From Didymella arachidicola (lineage: Eukaryota; Ascomycota; Dothideomycetes; Pleosporales; Didymellaceae), in the NCBI GenBank assembly GCA_016630955.3, contig CM050000.1, forward strand, positions 310,001 through 374,000: DNA of 64,000 nucleotides, given 5' to 3'. The position numbers were made by a program, and so were the translations under genes. The notes below the pieces were generated by a model that did not search any database, was not told the DNA's origin, and saw only the letters and a list, made by a program, of their open reading frames with translations. Each line of letters starts with the position of its first letter. Within the stretch, counting starts at the first letter, position 1. This document shows, in pieces, positions 39,620 to 51,307 of the stretch.

Positions 39620-41181
39620 ATGGTACAGAACCTAAGTACCACAAGCATGCGGATTGACGCAACTACGGCACGGAGAAGCGGAACGCATTACGCCGCAAAT
39701 GTATACAGCACCAACGCCGGGCCACCATTTCGCCTTATTGGGAAGATGCTCCGTCTCCGTCGAGATTGGTGCAGAGCAGCTCCACAGTATTACAGACGCG
39801 GAAGCGTGTCTTTTCATACTTCAAAAGTAGATCCTACTGTACCTCTTGAAGAGGAGAGTCTGAATTGGTACTCTCCGGATGACTTCTATCCTGTTGCCAT
39901 CGGCGAAGTACTCAACTCTAGCTCAAAGTCTTAGGAAAGCTTGGGTATGGTGCGCATTCTACGCTCTGGCTTTGTTGGCATATCAGGCACGTTCGCTAAT
40001 CTCTGCCTTTTACGAGGATCCACTAACGTAGGGGAAAAGAGATCAAACGTTCGTTGCTATCAAGGTCTGCACTCGTGGCAGCCGGCAGTCTGCTCGCGTT
40101 CACCGGGAACTGCAGTTCTATGAGCGAGTCAGTTCACTCAAGTCGAATCATCATGGCCAATCTTTCGTCCGCGGTCTACTGGGAACATTTGAAATTACCG
40201 ACCCTGCTGGCCAACACCTATGCCTGGATTATCCACCGATGCACATGACCATTCGGGATCTTTAATACATGAATAGCTCACACCGATTAAATGAGCCTAT
40301 TCTGAGGTGGACTCTCTCGAATGTTCTGAGTGCACTCGCGTTCTTGCACGATGAGGCTGAAGTCATACATACTGGTAAATCGCGAAGACCTATATTTAAT
40401 CTTAGACTGAGAAAACCAGATATCAACCCGTCAAACGTAATGTTGACGGTAGCTGATGAAACCGTCCTTCATAATATAGAGAACGCCGAATTACAGAACA
40501 TGCTGCCAAGGAAGATTGTAAACAACGAGCGCACGATCTACAGCTCTCATAAACTTGGCCCTCTAAGGGATGCGCTCTGGGGAGAGCCAGTACTTTGCGA
40601 TTTCGGGGAGGCTCGCATAGGGAGACATCACAAAGGCCTCATTCAGCTTGAGTTGTACCGTACTCCTGAGGTATTGTTTAATATGGAATGGGGCTCAGGT
40701 GTCGACATTTGGAGTATCGCAGCCATGGTGAGTGTACCTAAGCCCCTGCGCTTACGGTATCAACTAATCCATGTAGGTATGGGATTTGTTCGAGAATAGA
40801 CATTTGTTCAATGCCGTCGACGAGACTGGACAGCCTTCAGCGACCCATCACGTCGCCGAAATGGTTGCATATCTCGGATTGCCCCCACCCGGATACATTG
40901 ATCGAAGTGAAACCACACAAAGAGTTTTTGACATTGAAGGTAAATTTTTTGCTCCAAAAAGTCTTTCACAAACGAGCCAAGTCGCATCAGGCCAATGGAA
41001 GGGTGCTGGCGGAGCAGTCATCCCACCGCTCTCTCTCGGCGACACGATCACCGCCCTTGACGGCGAACAAAAGCGCTTGTTTTTAGAATTCATCAAGTCT
41101 ATGTTAGACTGGTTGCCCGAAAAGAGAAAGAAGGCGTCTAAATTACTTCGAGACCCCTGGCACAAAGCAGCAACTTACTAG
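39620..41181 (+). pseudogene. Broken SRPK-like protein kinase
   Basis: Begins with an N-terminal part ending LNWYSPDDFYPVAIGEVLNS; about 39930 the frame slips by one, and the glycine loop LGKLGYGAHSTLWLC lies in another frame. Then VAIKV, LQFYERV, a TAA at 40263-40265 (DL-stop-YMN, probably Gln originally), LRWTLSNVLSALAFLHDE, and after a 45-nt intron (40375-40419) the catalytic loop HTDINPSNVML with Asn instead of the usual Lys. CDFGEAR is intact. A second intron (40728-40776) precedes VWDLFENRHLFNA. The C-terminal lobe runs to the stop at 41181. Two breaks plus a changed catalytic-loop residue point to a dead gene. Element D ends 178 bp upstream. Confidence 0.8.
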
Positions 41182-41799
41182 AAGATACACTTCCGGGCTG
41201 ATAGCACGCTCGTACGATTGATTACAATTCGGGATCGGAGCTGGTTTCTCGTTACCGCGCATATCCGAGCATCCAAAGTACATGTGGATGCAAGCTTTAT
41301 CTGCGATCCCATGATCTACACGCAAAGATGGATTCACTTCTTGTCGGGATACGAACTTCGCTGTTTCAACATGATGTAGTTGGAAGTGAACTGTCATCGG
41401 TACCTTTGACTACTAGCCATTCGACTGCTTTCTGAGTGCGCCAAGCGAGACCTATAGTAAGCAAGAAGGAAGAATCAGAACCTTATAGAGTAGGTTCTGT
41501 GACAAGTAGCATTACTTGTGAGATGAACTTTATAAATGCATTTTGTCCTTGTACTACGCTTCTAGGCTGTTAACCAAACCTCTAGCAGCAATCCGTAGAC
41601 CTCTAAGGAGCATGCTATTCTACTATTCGTGGCTTGATGTAAGTTTATCAATAGATAATTTAGTTTTAGATCCTACATTTATCTTTTCAATGGGTCTAGC
41701 TGGAGGATAAATCTAGAGGCTGCTTTCCTTATGTATTTCTGATATGTAGATATCTTATCCTCGGCCACGACTGTCGCAACCTCTACATCTCCTAACAGA
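41182..41799. other. Convergent spacer between kinase relic and the DDB1-like gene
   Basis: 618 bp of AT-rich sequence (41480-41760) with no gene seen. It could contain further remnants of an old repeat, but nothing is recognisable. Confidence 0.5.
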
Positions 41800-44700
41800 T
41801 CAGAGCAGGGGCGCAAGCACTTCCTCCAGCCAGTTCCTGACAGCATCCACCATGTCAGTTGCCCCCTTGGATCCGTCCCGCACATGATAGCTGCCTTGCG
41901 GAAACAGGTTCGCTGCAAGCTCCTCAAATAGAGCGGGCACATCCCGCTCCACATCTCTAGTCAACAAGCTGACTAGATCGCCGTCTTCTTCGAAGAATCT
42001 CAAGAGCATATCTCCATCGATGTGACTGTTTCTCGCTCCAGACGCTCCTCGCTCTTTGAGCCTGGGATCAACGTCTCGAGCGCGTATTGCACAATCCTGT
42101 GCTCCATCTGTACCGTTCATGAGGACGTCGAAGATGTCGCTGCTTCGGTGTCGGATAATTGTGAATTGATTTGCGGGGTCGCGAGCCTGCCTGACATCAA
42201 TGAGATTTTGCAGCAGGCGAAGAAGCTGTCGGGCAGGCCCTGACAGTATTGAGAACGCATATATGGTGCCGTCCGAACATGCGCCGATAATGTCATCCAT
42301 CATGATTCCCTCACTACGGTCGCTAGGTGTGGAAAATCGCGAGGGTCTGCGCCAGGGCGGACGAATATCCCCTCGTTGAAGTCGAACTACTGTTCGCGGG
42401 AGGCATGCTTCAAAGACAGAGGTTGCGGCGTTCTTCATTGTGAACTCGCCAGAGCTATACAGACCATTCACTGTGGCAGTCTTCTTGTCTGTGAATAGCA
42501 CAAGTGATTCTTCTTTGAATACGGGATCATTCCCGAGATCACTGTTGCGAACAGCGAGGTGATGCGTACAGGAACGCTCCCGACTGTCCGTAAACAGCTG
42601 CTTAAATTCAATTCTTGAGTCATCAAGTCCACGAGTGACTTGGAAACACAGATGAGAATGCTGCAGCGTGGACACGTAAACGTTGGTCCTTGAGACAGTG
42701 ACATGTATGCCGGGAGACGGGAGCTCTTTGACACCGCGATTGAACCACCTGCATATGTCAGTGTGTGAGCTGCATAATCAGATGAGAGACTTGCCTGCCG
42801 ACGGCCGCATCAAATTCGTCGAAGTTCAGTTGGTTGCCGACCGCACTGACTGTGGCTCGTCTGTCGAACATAGCAACGCAGTAGACCGGGCTAGGATACG
42901 TGGACTCTTTCTGCAGCGAGAGCCTCGACCCACGCTGGCCAAGATTGAAGATTAGTCTCCTCCCCGTCTCCTTGCCTGAGCCGGATGTAACGCCAGTTCC
43001 CACAATGACCAAGTTGTACTTCTTGCCACGAATATCCTCGTAAGCCCAGTCCGCTATTGAGTATACTCGTTCTGCATTATGAAGAGCATACTGTGCTACC
43101 ACTAGTCTGTCAGTCAGTTCGGCGCCAATCTCGTCCTTCACTTCCGCCTCCTCCAAGGGCTTGTCGTCATGTAGATTCAGGAGACTGAGTGTCGAATGAA
43201 TCGCGCGATAGCTCTCAAACGTAGCAGACGCCTCTTTGGCTTCAGTAGTTGCTACGAGCATCTTTCGCGGCAATGTCAAGTACGCTGCATTTGTAGCCTT
43301 TGCACCGGTGATCAACTTGCGAGGTAAGGCTTTTGCCTGCTCTTCATACTGCGAGATCGAAACCTTGTCGCGGCGTCGTACGTCCGTATCAAGATTTGTG
43401 AGCAGCATTTGGTCACCCGATATGACAAATAGAAAGCCGTTCAGGTTTCTTTCCAGCCCAGTACTCACAGTCTCATCATATCCCAACTGATAAGCTGCTG
43501 TGACGGGATGTTGCAAGTACGCAGGCCTAGCTCGGTCGGCGAACCAGATCGACTCGACGTCCAAGACAGGCGAGTTGATCGTAGACAGACGGATTCTACA
43601 AAAATCCGACGCGCAAGAGACGAATGCAGTTGCTTCATCCACCAGGCTTGGGTACAGCGTAGCTGACGTCGAGCCCATCTTTGTAATGTGCCAGCTTATT
43701 GCTTTTGTCTCGATTTGATTGCCGCTTGGCTTTACCAAATTACTTGCTGGCGCAGCGTAGGGGCCAGACTCAATGTTGTTTACTGAGCGACTCAGAAGCA
43801 GGCCATCACGGGTAGCACAAACCAAGATTTGGTTATCATCGGATCTCAGTATGGTAGCACGCTCACACAGGACCCGCGAGCTGCCGGCTTGGCTGGCATC
43901 GAGGGAAGACTGGAGGAGGATGCATACGGCATGTTGTTGTGAAATTGCGAATAAGGTGACCTTCGAGTCGAGTGTGCCAACTAGCACATGAGCCTGTCCA
44001 TTTAGCTCCAGAAGCTCGATACATGTTGGGTCAGTATTCAACTCATGGCGCATACACGCTGTCTTCGTCTTCTGGAATGTGCCATCCTCCAATATAGGAG
44101 TTATGTCAAGATAAGTTCTGCCGTGATCTTTGAGGGCAATCGCAAGGAACGAGAACCCAGCCCTGGTTGCTGCAAGCAGTATGGGCCTAGTGAAATGCAG
44201 TCTGTCTTTCAGACTCAAAGTTGGTCCCCGAGACACTATCTGTGCATCGTCACGAGTGATCTGTATCGAGAAACGGTCTGTGAGAATGGAGGCGGACAGG
44301 GTTTCCTGATCTCGCGCGATGCCATCCTCTAGCATGGCATCTTCGGCAGGCAACTGATTGACGTCCCACACCCCGTCGTCCCAAGCACCAGGGAATGCGC
44401 CAGAACCTTCTGGTTGTGTACGGATCAGACGAAGCAAAAGGGTTTCGAGTGGTAGCGTCACCGCAACGTACGCGAAATGCTGTCTTGCTTTTTTGCCGTC
44501 AAGATCGACTGTTTGACTGCCGTGGTGCAAAACCCAGAGGCCTGTGCAACCTTTCATACCGCCAAAGCAGCCATCAATGAGAGCATGTAGCCCATGTCGA
44601 AGCTCAGATATCTGACCATGAGGCGCGACACCGTTCGAGACGAACAACGCTGAGCGTTCGCGTTCATAGGGTTGACGAATGCCGGGTAGTTTGCTAACAC

Positions 44701-46242
44701 AAAGACTTGTGAGCGGACTCCAGTTTGGCATCGATTCCACGTATGTGAACTGGTTCATAGCAGGATATTGCGTGGCGTACGAGTACTCCATAGGCCAGGC
44801 GCCAACTTTGCAAAGCAAGCCATCGTTTCCAGCTGCCCCTGCCATGAGCACATCTGGGTACGATTGCGAGGACTCGGAGTTGTCGACATTGACACACGCA
44901 AAGGCCTGATCTATACGATATGGCCACTCGCCAGCGTCGTCCATATCCACAGCGCCAGCCGGACCTATTTCCGCATACATCACTCGGCCATCTTCGCGCG
45001 CGATATAAAATGACTCCTTTGGAAAGTCGGGGTTTCGAGGTGCTCTGTCCCATTGAACCCATTGCGGCCGATATGCGCTGTCCCCAGGTCGCAGCGATAG
45101 CAGAATATGGTCGGGAATCGGTATCGCTGTACGTTGTGGTACGCCTGAGAGCACGTCTTTGTAGACGGACACATATGTATCAAAAATGAGTAAGCAGTCA
45201 GGACTTCGCTTCAAAGGTATGAGCAAGGATGGATTTTGATCATCTAAGTTCGTTAGTCAATTTGTCGCCTGTGAGAGGATCAATTCTGCATACCTAGGTC
45301 TGCGGAGACTCGTTCTGTTCGAGCAGTCGCTGTGCAGAGATCGAATCGGCAATCCCAATCGAAGCAGGTCAACTTTGTCAAGCCCTGATGTGCAACGACA
45401 AACAGGAGGACCACGTGGTAATCATCTTCTGTTGCAGCGGTGGACAGGAACTCCATGTGCATTATCCTACCCTCGATCGGAATCACACGTTCGTCCTCGA
45501 TCGGTATTGCGTCGGTGCCGTCTCGCAACTCGTTGCGCCATACCTTCATAGACTTCGTTTTGTAGAGCATGAATCGTTCTTCATAAGCCGCGACAGCCAA
45601 AGCTCGGCCTTTTGGATCGACAGCGAGATATTCTCCGAGGCGGTCGAAACGCGAAGAACCCGCGGGGAGTTTGACGGTCTTCCGTTGGAAGATAGTACGG
45701 CCTGTAGCGCTATGATGAGCCCACAAGAACATGAGTGTTCGCGATGTGAGCGTGAGGACAATCACTTCCGGTGGAAGAACTTGTCCGTCTGCGTGTGCAG
45801 GAGAATGTTTGGCTCTCGGTGGCGTTTGCCTTTTGGGCAGCGGACTGCCCACTGTCTGATTGACACAAACCTCGCGCGGTTCACCAAACACGCGCGCCGC
45901 GAGGATTCGGCCACTGAAGTTTGATTTGACTGAGACACGGCGAAGGCGACCATAGTCTTGGATTTCGTGCAGCAGTATTGAGTCTTCACCTACCAGCACG
46001 ACGTCGTTGAGATCCTTGTGACGTATGTTTGCGGGGAGAACAAATTTGAAAAGGGGACTAGGCAGCACTGTCCGAGAAAGAATGCCATGTCCTGGCACAT
46101 GAGGATGCCCAGCCGGTTTGACGACTGGATCTGTCGTATTGGTGTCATCTTGTTGCGCCCGCGCCATGATCTGATAGACGTCGAGTGGTCTTGAAACCCA
46201 TTCATTGTTGACAAGTACTAGGCCCTGAACTTGATGGTTCAT
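41800..46242 (-). CDS. DDB1/CPSF-A/SF3b130-like beta-propeller protein
   Basis: 1448 residues from three exons; introns 45244-45293 (GT-AG) and 42749-42794, which starts GCAAGT and is a GC-AG intron. Exon sums keep frame. The sequence resembles the MMS1/DDB1 N-terminal propeller family: runs of beta-rich blades such as RRVSVKSNFSGRILAARVFG, GEYLAVDPKGRALAVAAYEE, PQWVQWDRAPRNPDFPKES, GQAHVLVGTLDSKVTLFAIS, with a helical C-terminal region ending NWLEEVLAPLL. Members are scaffolds of CUL4-type ubiquitin ligases, 3'-end processing or splicing complexes; which one fits here is not clear. ATG 46242 (MNHQVQGLVLVNN) is the first in frame. Mostly nuclear proteins. Confidence 0.65.
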
Positions 46243-47121
46243 GGCGGGGGTTGCTTCCACTGAACCCAAGGGGTCCAACCAAGGGTACTGTATGCGAAGA
46301 AGTATCTAGATGGCGCTAGACGGGGGGTCGCCCAAGGGTAGGATGGAAAAATGGATTAGCGACTGGATCGCTGAGAGCGAATGAGGGAAACGTCGACTAG
46401 GATTCCTTGATTGCAGAGCGTACTGATCGCGAGTATTACAACGGAGCCCAATTTAGCTGGGCGGCTACATGTCTCGAAAGATGGTACAGGACGGCAGCGG
46501 CGCAATGTCAGGTGTGAGATCGCTCTCGACAGCGGTCGGATCTCGATTGCGAGATCATGCAGCCAGTCGATAGCACGATCTCGACTGAACGCTTGGTTCA
46601 GATTGGCGGAGCTGGCGACGGAGGGCCGCGACTGCGGACGATTCAAGATCCAGCTGGGGAGCTGGGGCCAGAGATGGGGCTATCACCGTGGCTAATGCAT
46701 GCACAGTGGGTTTGGAGGGGCGCATGCAGTGCGGCACAAATTTGATCAGCCTAAGGTGGTGCTCGGGATGCAGGACGCGAATTTTTTCGGAAATGGCAAA
46801 GCCCACGCACAGTTCGAATGTGTTCCCACGCAGGCCGCAAAGCCAAGGATGATGCGGGTGGAGGAAGGCGCATTCGTTGCGTTCGTGGGCGCCAAGACCT
46901 GGAGCTCGACAGGGAAGGAAGTCGCGAGAGCGGTCGCGTCAACCTGGTGCGAAACAAGCTACCTGATCACAACCCTCGAGATGCAGTCACACAGCACCAC
47001 TCAGCTCCATTATCTCCGCCTCCAAGGACAAAGCAAAGCCACGTCATCTCTGGGCAGTTGACAAATCGTTGTGAGCGTTCGCTGACAGAGTAGCCGTGAC
47101 TGAGCTTGAGGCAATGAGGTC
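46243..47121. promoter_or_regulatory. Divergent promoter region, DDB1-like gene and TBC gene
   Basis: 879 bp between divergent starts. Open frames on either strand are short and unconvincing. No clear motif. Confidence 0.45.
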
Positions 47122-48430
47122 ATGCATTCTCGAACCTCATCACCCTCAGAGAGCTCTGAGAGCGTGGCTTCGCGCCAATCCACACCAATCAATCTCTCTC
47201 TGGCAGAGATAGCTAAGGAAGGCTTGATCATCACCGCCTGCGAGAAGAGCGATCTTCCAGCGCTGGTACATCTAGCTACAAGCCCCCATGGGCTGGTGAG
47301 CGATAGCTTGCGGCGCACAGCATGGCCCATCCTGCTGGCATCCAACGCCGCAGATCGAAGCAAAATATCATGGCAAGATCTGCCTGAGCATCGTGAAGAG
47401 GGCCAAGTTGGTCTGGACGTCAATAGAGCTTTCGTTTACTACCCGAAGTGCAGTACGTGCAAAGCAGGCGTAAGCTCAAAAGCACATCAAGCTCACCATA
47501 ACAGACTCAGAAAAAGAGCTCGATCGCCGGAAGCAGGAGCTCTCGAACGTAATTCTCGAGGTGCTTCGTCGACACCCAGCGCTGTCCTATTTCCAGGGCT
47601 ACCACGACATCGTCCAAGTCTTCTACCTCGTCTTAGGTACCGACGCCGCTCCCCAAGCAGCAGCTCGCCTGAGCTTGCTACGAATCAGAGACTTCATGCT
47701 CTCGTCCCTCGACCCTGCGATAGCCCAGCTCGAACTCCTACGTCCACTCCTTCGCGAGGCCAACCCAGTGCTGTATGAGCATTTGCCCAAGAGCTCAGCA
47801 ACATTCGCACTCGCAGGCACGATCACCATGTTTGCGCACAACATCCAGGAATACAAGGATATAACACGGCTGTTCGACTTCTTCCTGGCACGTCACGCTG
47901 TTATGCCTCTATATTTTTTTGCAGCTGTCGTGCTGTCTAGGCGGGAAGAGCTGTTGGGAATTGAAAGGGAAGACGAGGATATACTACACGTCATGCTTAG
48001 CAAGTTGCCCGAACCGTTTGACATCGAGTTCCACATTGCCCATTCAGTCGAGCTGTACGAGAGGCTGCCGCCGGGATCTCTAGGTAGCTGGGAGTGGTGG
48101 CGCATTTCCTCCTCCAGTGTACTGAAGACTTCGGCGACACTGGATGATATACAACGCTTGACGCTAGAAGACGGGGAACGCCTCTTCGCTCAGCAAGAGA
48201 AGGAGGTTCGCAGACAGCAACATCAGAAGAGAGTCGTTCGACAAGCGACAAGGAGCATCAAGTACGCGAAAATGCGACTGTGGTACTATAGACGTTATGG
48301 TGCCATTGGTCTGGCCATTGTTGTTGGCGCATATGCCTTCTGGCTTGGCAGAAATGGGGGTCTGGATTCTACGAGGTATCCCTTGTTCGGATACTTAGGT
48401 GGCCTCATGCAACGATTCATAGGTGCCTGA
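47122..48430 (+). CDS. TBC-domain Rab GTPase-activating protein (Gyp10/TBC1D20-like)
   Basis: 418 residues, one intron at 47453-47504 (A|GTACGT .. CATAACAG). Stimulates GTP hydrolysis by a Rab, probably in ER-Golgi traffic. The TBC domain starts about residue 55; VGLDVNR (97-102) gives the catalytic arginine finger R102, and LSYFQGYHDIVQVF (just after the intron) gives the glutamine finger. Near the C-terminus a single hydrophobic segment (IGLAIVVGAYAFWLG) followed by a short tail fits a tail-anchored protein, as in TBC1D20. The serine-rich N-terminus (about 1-24) is probably disordered. Confidence 0.9.
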
Positions 48431-49402
48431 GATGCCGTTCCGGGCAGGAGATAAGAACAGATTGCCTTGATGGGAGAATTGGACTAACATCACCGTCGAA
48501 CGACTTTCTGGACCATACCTTGAAGAGTTAGATGTGGCCTGCCAGTCCAACGTAACATCATCTTAGAGACAATTTCTGTACCTGCAACATCAATACCCTG
48601 TACACTACACCTCATTAGCTACTACCATTCAGATCAGGCCGATACATGACTTGCGCCATGGCCCGCGAAGCAACCGTGTAGCTCGCATCAACAGCTCCAC
48701 TCTTTCTCTCTGGAAGCCGTGTCTACTCTGCGTTGTTCTGTACCTGTCGGTATCTATCAGAGCTGGAATCGAAGCAGTTTCATCTTTGGGCAAATGTGGT
48801 ACTTCCACCCGCATCGCATTGAGCATAGGAACCTAGACGGCGTTATGGGTACAGGACGGTATCTTTTTGAGGCGAGTGCACTCTCGAAGAGAAGTGCGAA
48901 AGCCAAGAGGAGAGTTGCATGCAGCAAAATGAACATGTGCTTGAGCCAGGTCACCACTTGGGCAGAAGTTGGTGGAGATTTGCAGTTTGTCCTAGCATCA
49001 AATTCTTTGCCAATTGTAAATCAAGATATGCCTGAATACCATGTGAGGACGAATGAAAGTCCTACCAGAGCATTGAGACCTCGTGCGCTTCGACGTAGAG
49101 GAGGGAGTGGCAATTACGGCTGAGATGCATTCACTGTAATTCACTAATTCCATAGGTCGAGGCTTTTGCCGACTTGGCAAAAGCAAGTCCTGTTGTGTCC
49201 ATTGTATTAAGTCAATGATTTCAAGGCTTTGTTGAAATTCCTTTCGATCCGTTTCCCTGCGACTCTACCTGCTCTGTCACCACGTTAGCACAATGACAAC
49301 AATCGGGCCTTCAACTGTTGTAGGATGAAATTTCGTAACCTCAGCCTGCAGGGTTCAATGGCATCAAGATCATACGGCTCACCTTGAGACACTTGTGGTT
49401 GT
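48431..49402. other. Convergent spacer, with one hairpin
   Basis: No supported gene. A 9-bp perfect stem GCTTTTGCC / GGCAAAAGC with a 5-nt loop lies at 49162-49184. Confidence 0.5.
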
Positions 49403-50008
49403 TCATCTACAGTATGGGATCAAAGAAGCCTCATCGTAGCGGCAGTGACCAGGCCGGCAAGTCTTCTTGAGTGTGAACTTGCCGATGGCGACGCACTCGA
49501 GGATCTGGGTCCAGGCGTAGTCACACCACTCCTCTCCATTGGGCTTGCACTCGTCTCCAGGCTTGGGCCAACCATTGACCTGGCGAGACACATGGCGCGC
49601 GAGAGGTGGCTTCTGGCCACCGCACTCGACCTTGCAGAGAGCCTGGCCGTTCTTGATCTCGCAGCAGCCAAGTTTGGAGCACTTGCGGCCCACCTCCCAG
49701 ATGCCCTTGTCGTTGCAAGTCATTGAAGCGTAGAGAGCGGCGTCGCACTGGGAGGCTCCGGGAGTGCATTCAGACTTCTTGTTGCAGAAGGCGTTACCAG
49801 CAGCACCAATTTGGCAGGTACCCTCAGTAGCGCAGGTTTCGGCGGGTATCCAGCCATGATCACCGCAGATCAGGACCTTGCTGGAGGTGGTGTCGCACTT
49901 GTTGTCGCCGAGCTGGCAGGCGATCTCGGAGGTGGAGGATGTGCTAGCCAGCGCAGCAAAGGCTGCAAGTAGGACTGCCGAAAGCAGGGTGACTGTGGGA
50001 AGCTGCAT
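49403..50008 (-). CDS. Secreted cysteine-rich protein with three six-cysteine modules
   Basis: 201 residues, ATG at 50008, no intron. The signal peptide is MQLPTVTLLSAVLLAAFAAL. The mature part has 20 Cys, arranged as three repeats of about 43-46 residues: CQLGDNKC..VLIC..ETC..GTC..AFC; CTPGASQC..SMTC..RKC..GCC..ALC; CKPNGEEWC..ILEC..KTC..GHC..PYC. Two extra Cys (in GCC and VEC) complete an even number. The second and third modules are joined by a 25-residue linker with HVSRQ. The C-G-x-C-x-C-x-W-C-G-x-C spacing recalls small fungal carbohydrate-binding modules (CBM19-like), but I cannot assign it. Likely extracellular; a candidate effector or cell-wall protein. The longer frame from 50104 would destroy the signal peptide position. 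Confidence 0.8.
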   Translation of the reverse strand: MQLPTVTLLSAVLLAAFAALASTSSTSEIACQLGDNKCDTTSSKVLICGDHGWIPAETCATEGTCQIGAAGNAFCNKKSECTPGASQCDAALYASMTCNDKGIWEVGRKCSKLGCCEIKNGQALCKVECGGQKPPLARHVSRQVNGWPKPGDECKPNGEEWCDYAWTQILECVAIGKFTLKKTCRPGHCRYDEASLIPYCR

Positions 50009-50746
50009 TTCAGATATAGGGGTGTGGGTTGAGTGGGAGATGTTTGTTGAGCTGAGTGGATGAGAGTTGAGTGAGGTAGCCTGGAGCAAATCAGCAATGA
50101 ACACTTGCCAGGATCGAGGTCAGGTTCAAGTGAAGGCGCGATGCAGCGGCGCTTACTGAGGCTTTACCCTTTAAGAAAGTGCTCAGTCAGGAGTAAGAGT
50201 AGAGGAAGGTGACCACAGCATGATAAGAATGTGTGCGTCTGACGAGTATACTGTCGACCTCTGATTACGTCAAGCTGCTGCAGTACACAGTGCGAAGTGA
50301 AGGTATAATTTTGGATGCAAGAATAGAGTTGTGACTTATGGGCCAGGTAGTTCCTGTCTCGTATTACTTTGACAGCTTTTGAAATAGCACTTCAGACACT
50401 TTTTTTCCATAATCAGGAGCATATGTTGGGCACATGCGATCCATGCACTGATGTTCCTACATAACGTCTGCTGGACGTCAGGATGTCGAGGAAAAATGCA
50501 CCGAACAGGAGAAGGAGTTTGGAATACTTTTCGTTTGCATAAAGTAGGAGCAGAACTGAAGCTATATGCCGGTGCTGTCCTGCAGCTTTTCTTGTACGGC
50601 CTTGAGAGGTGCCCCAACGCCATACATATGAAGACTTGAAGATGTGACGTGCAGCATGAGATGACTGAAAAGTAATAATATGGGCTTGCCGCCACACAGA
50701 GAAGACAGCAAGATACGCAAAGGAAGTGATATACCCGAGACCTCAC
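50009..50746. other. Promoter of the Cys-rich gene and downstream spacer
   Basis: 738 bp. Open frames on both strands around 50336-50746 lack protein character. Confidence 0.45.
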
Positions 50747-51307
50747 TTAAGACTTGGTCTCAGCACCCGAATCGTAACCTGGGTTACCCTTGACCTCGCT
50801 CATGAGATCCGCGTTGTACATCCTCCTATAATCTTGCTCACTCCAGCTCTGCTGTTGGGCTAGGCCGCCAAGAGAAAGACCGCGAGACCGCGACTTCTTT
50901 AGTGAGTCACCGCGTGCCAGTCCAACCGCACTGTAGTCCGGAACGACACCTTGACCTGGCACAGGGAATGGCGACGACTGTGATGGGGAGGCCACCTGGA
51001 AACTGCCAGTAATGTTCTCAGACGCATCCCCGTTTGAAGCAAGGTCTGAGGACGCAGAACTTTGTGCTTGTGCCATCCTCAAGGCCCTTTCATAGTTGGC
51101 CGAGCTGGCGCGAGCAACACCAGGTCGGCGGTATGCTGCTCGTGCTTCATCGGTCGTGCTGGAGGAATCCGGAGCCGCAGATTCGGTCTGCTTGATTGCA
51201 TTCTGGAAGAAGATTTCCTCAGCTTCAGATCGAGTATTTGGAGTGAGGCCTGAAGGTGTAAGATCGCCAAAGTCGTCAGACTGAGGAAGACCTAGGGATG
51301 AGCTCAT
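50747..51307 (-). CDS. Hypothetical disordered protein
   Basis: 186 residues, ATG at 51307, no intron. Rich in Ser, Ala and Gln; begins MSSSLGLPQSDDFGDLTPSG and has short motifs that look conserved in kind (EAEEIFFQNAIKQTE; RAAYRRPGVARASSANYERA; SWSEQDYRRMYNADLMSEV). The basic stretch DSLKKSRSRGLSLGG could be a phosphosite or nuclear signal. No membrane segment or known domain. Confidence 0.6.
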   Translation of the reverse strand: MSSSLGLPQSDDFGDLTPSGLTPNTRSEAEEIFFQNAIKQTESAAPDSSSTTDEARAAYRRPGVARASSANYERALRMAQAQSSASSDLASNGDASENITGSFQVASPSQSSPFPVPGQGVVPDYSAVGLARGDSLKKSRSRGLSLGGLAQQQSWSEQDYRRMYNADLMSEVKGNPGYDSGAETKS

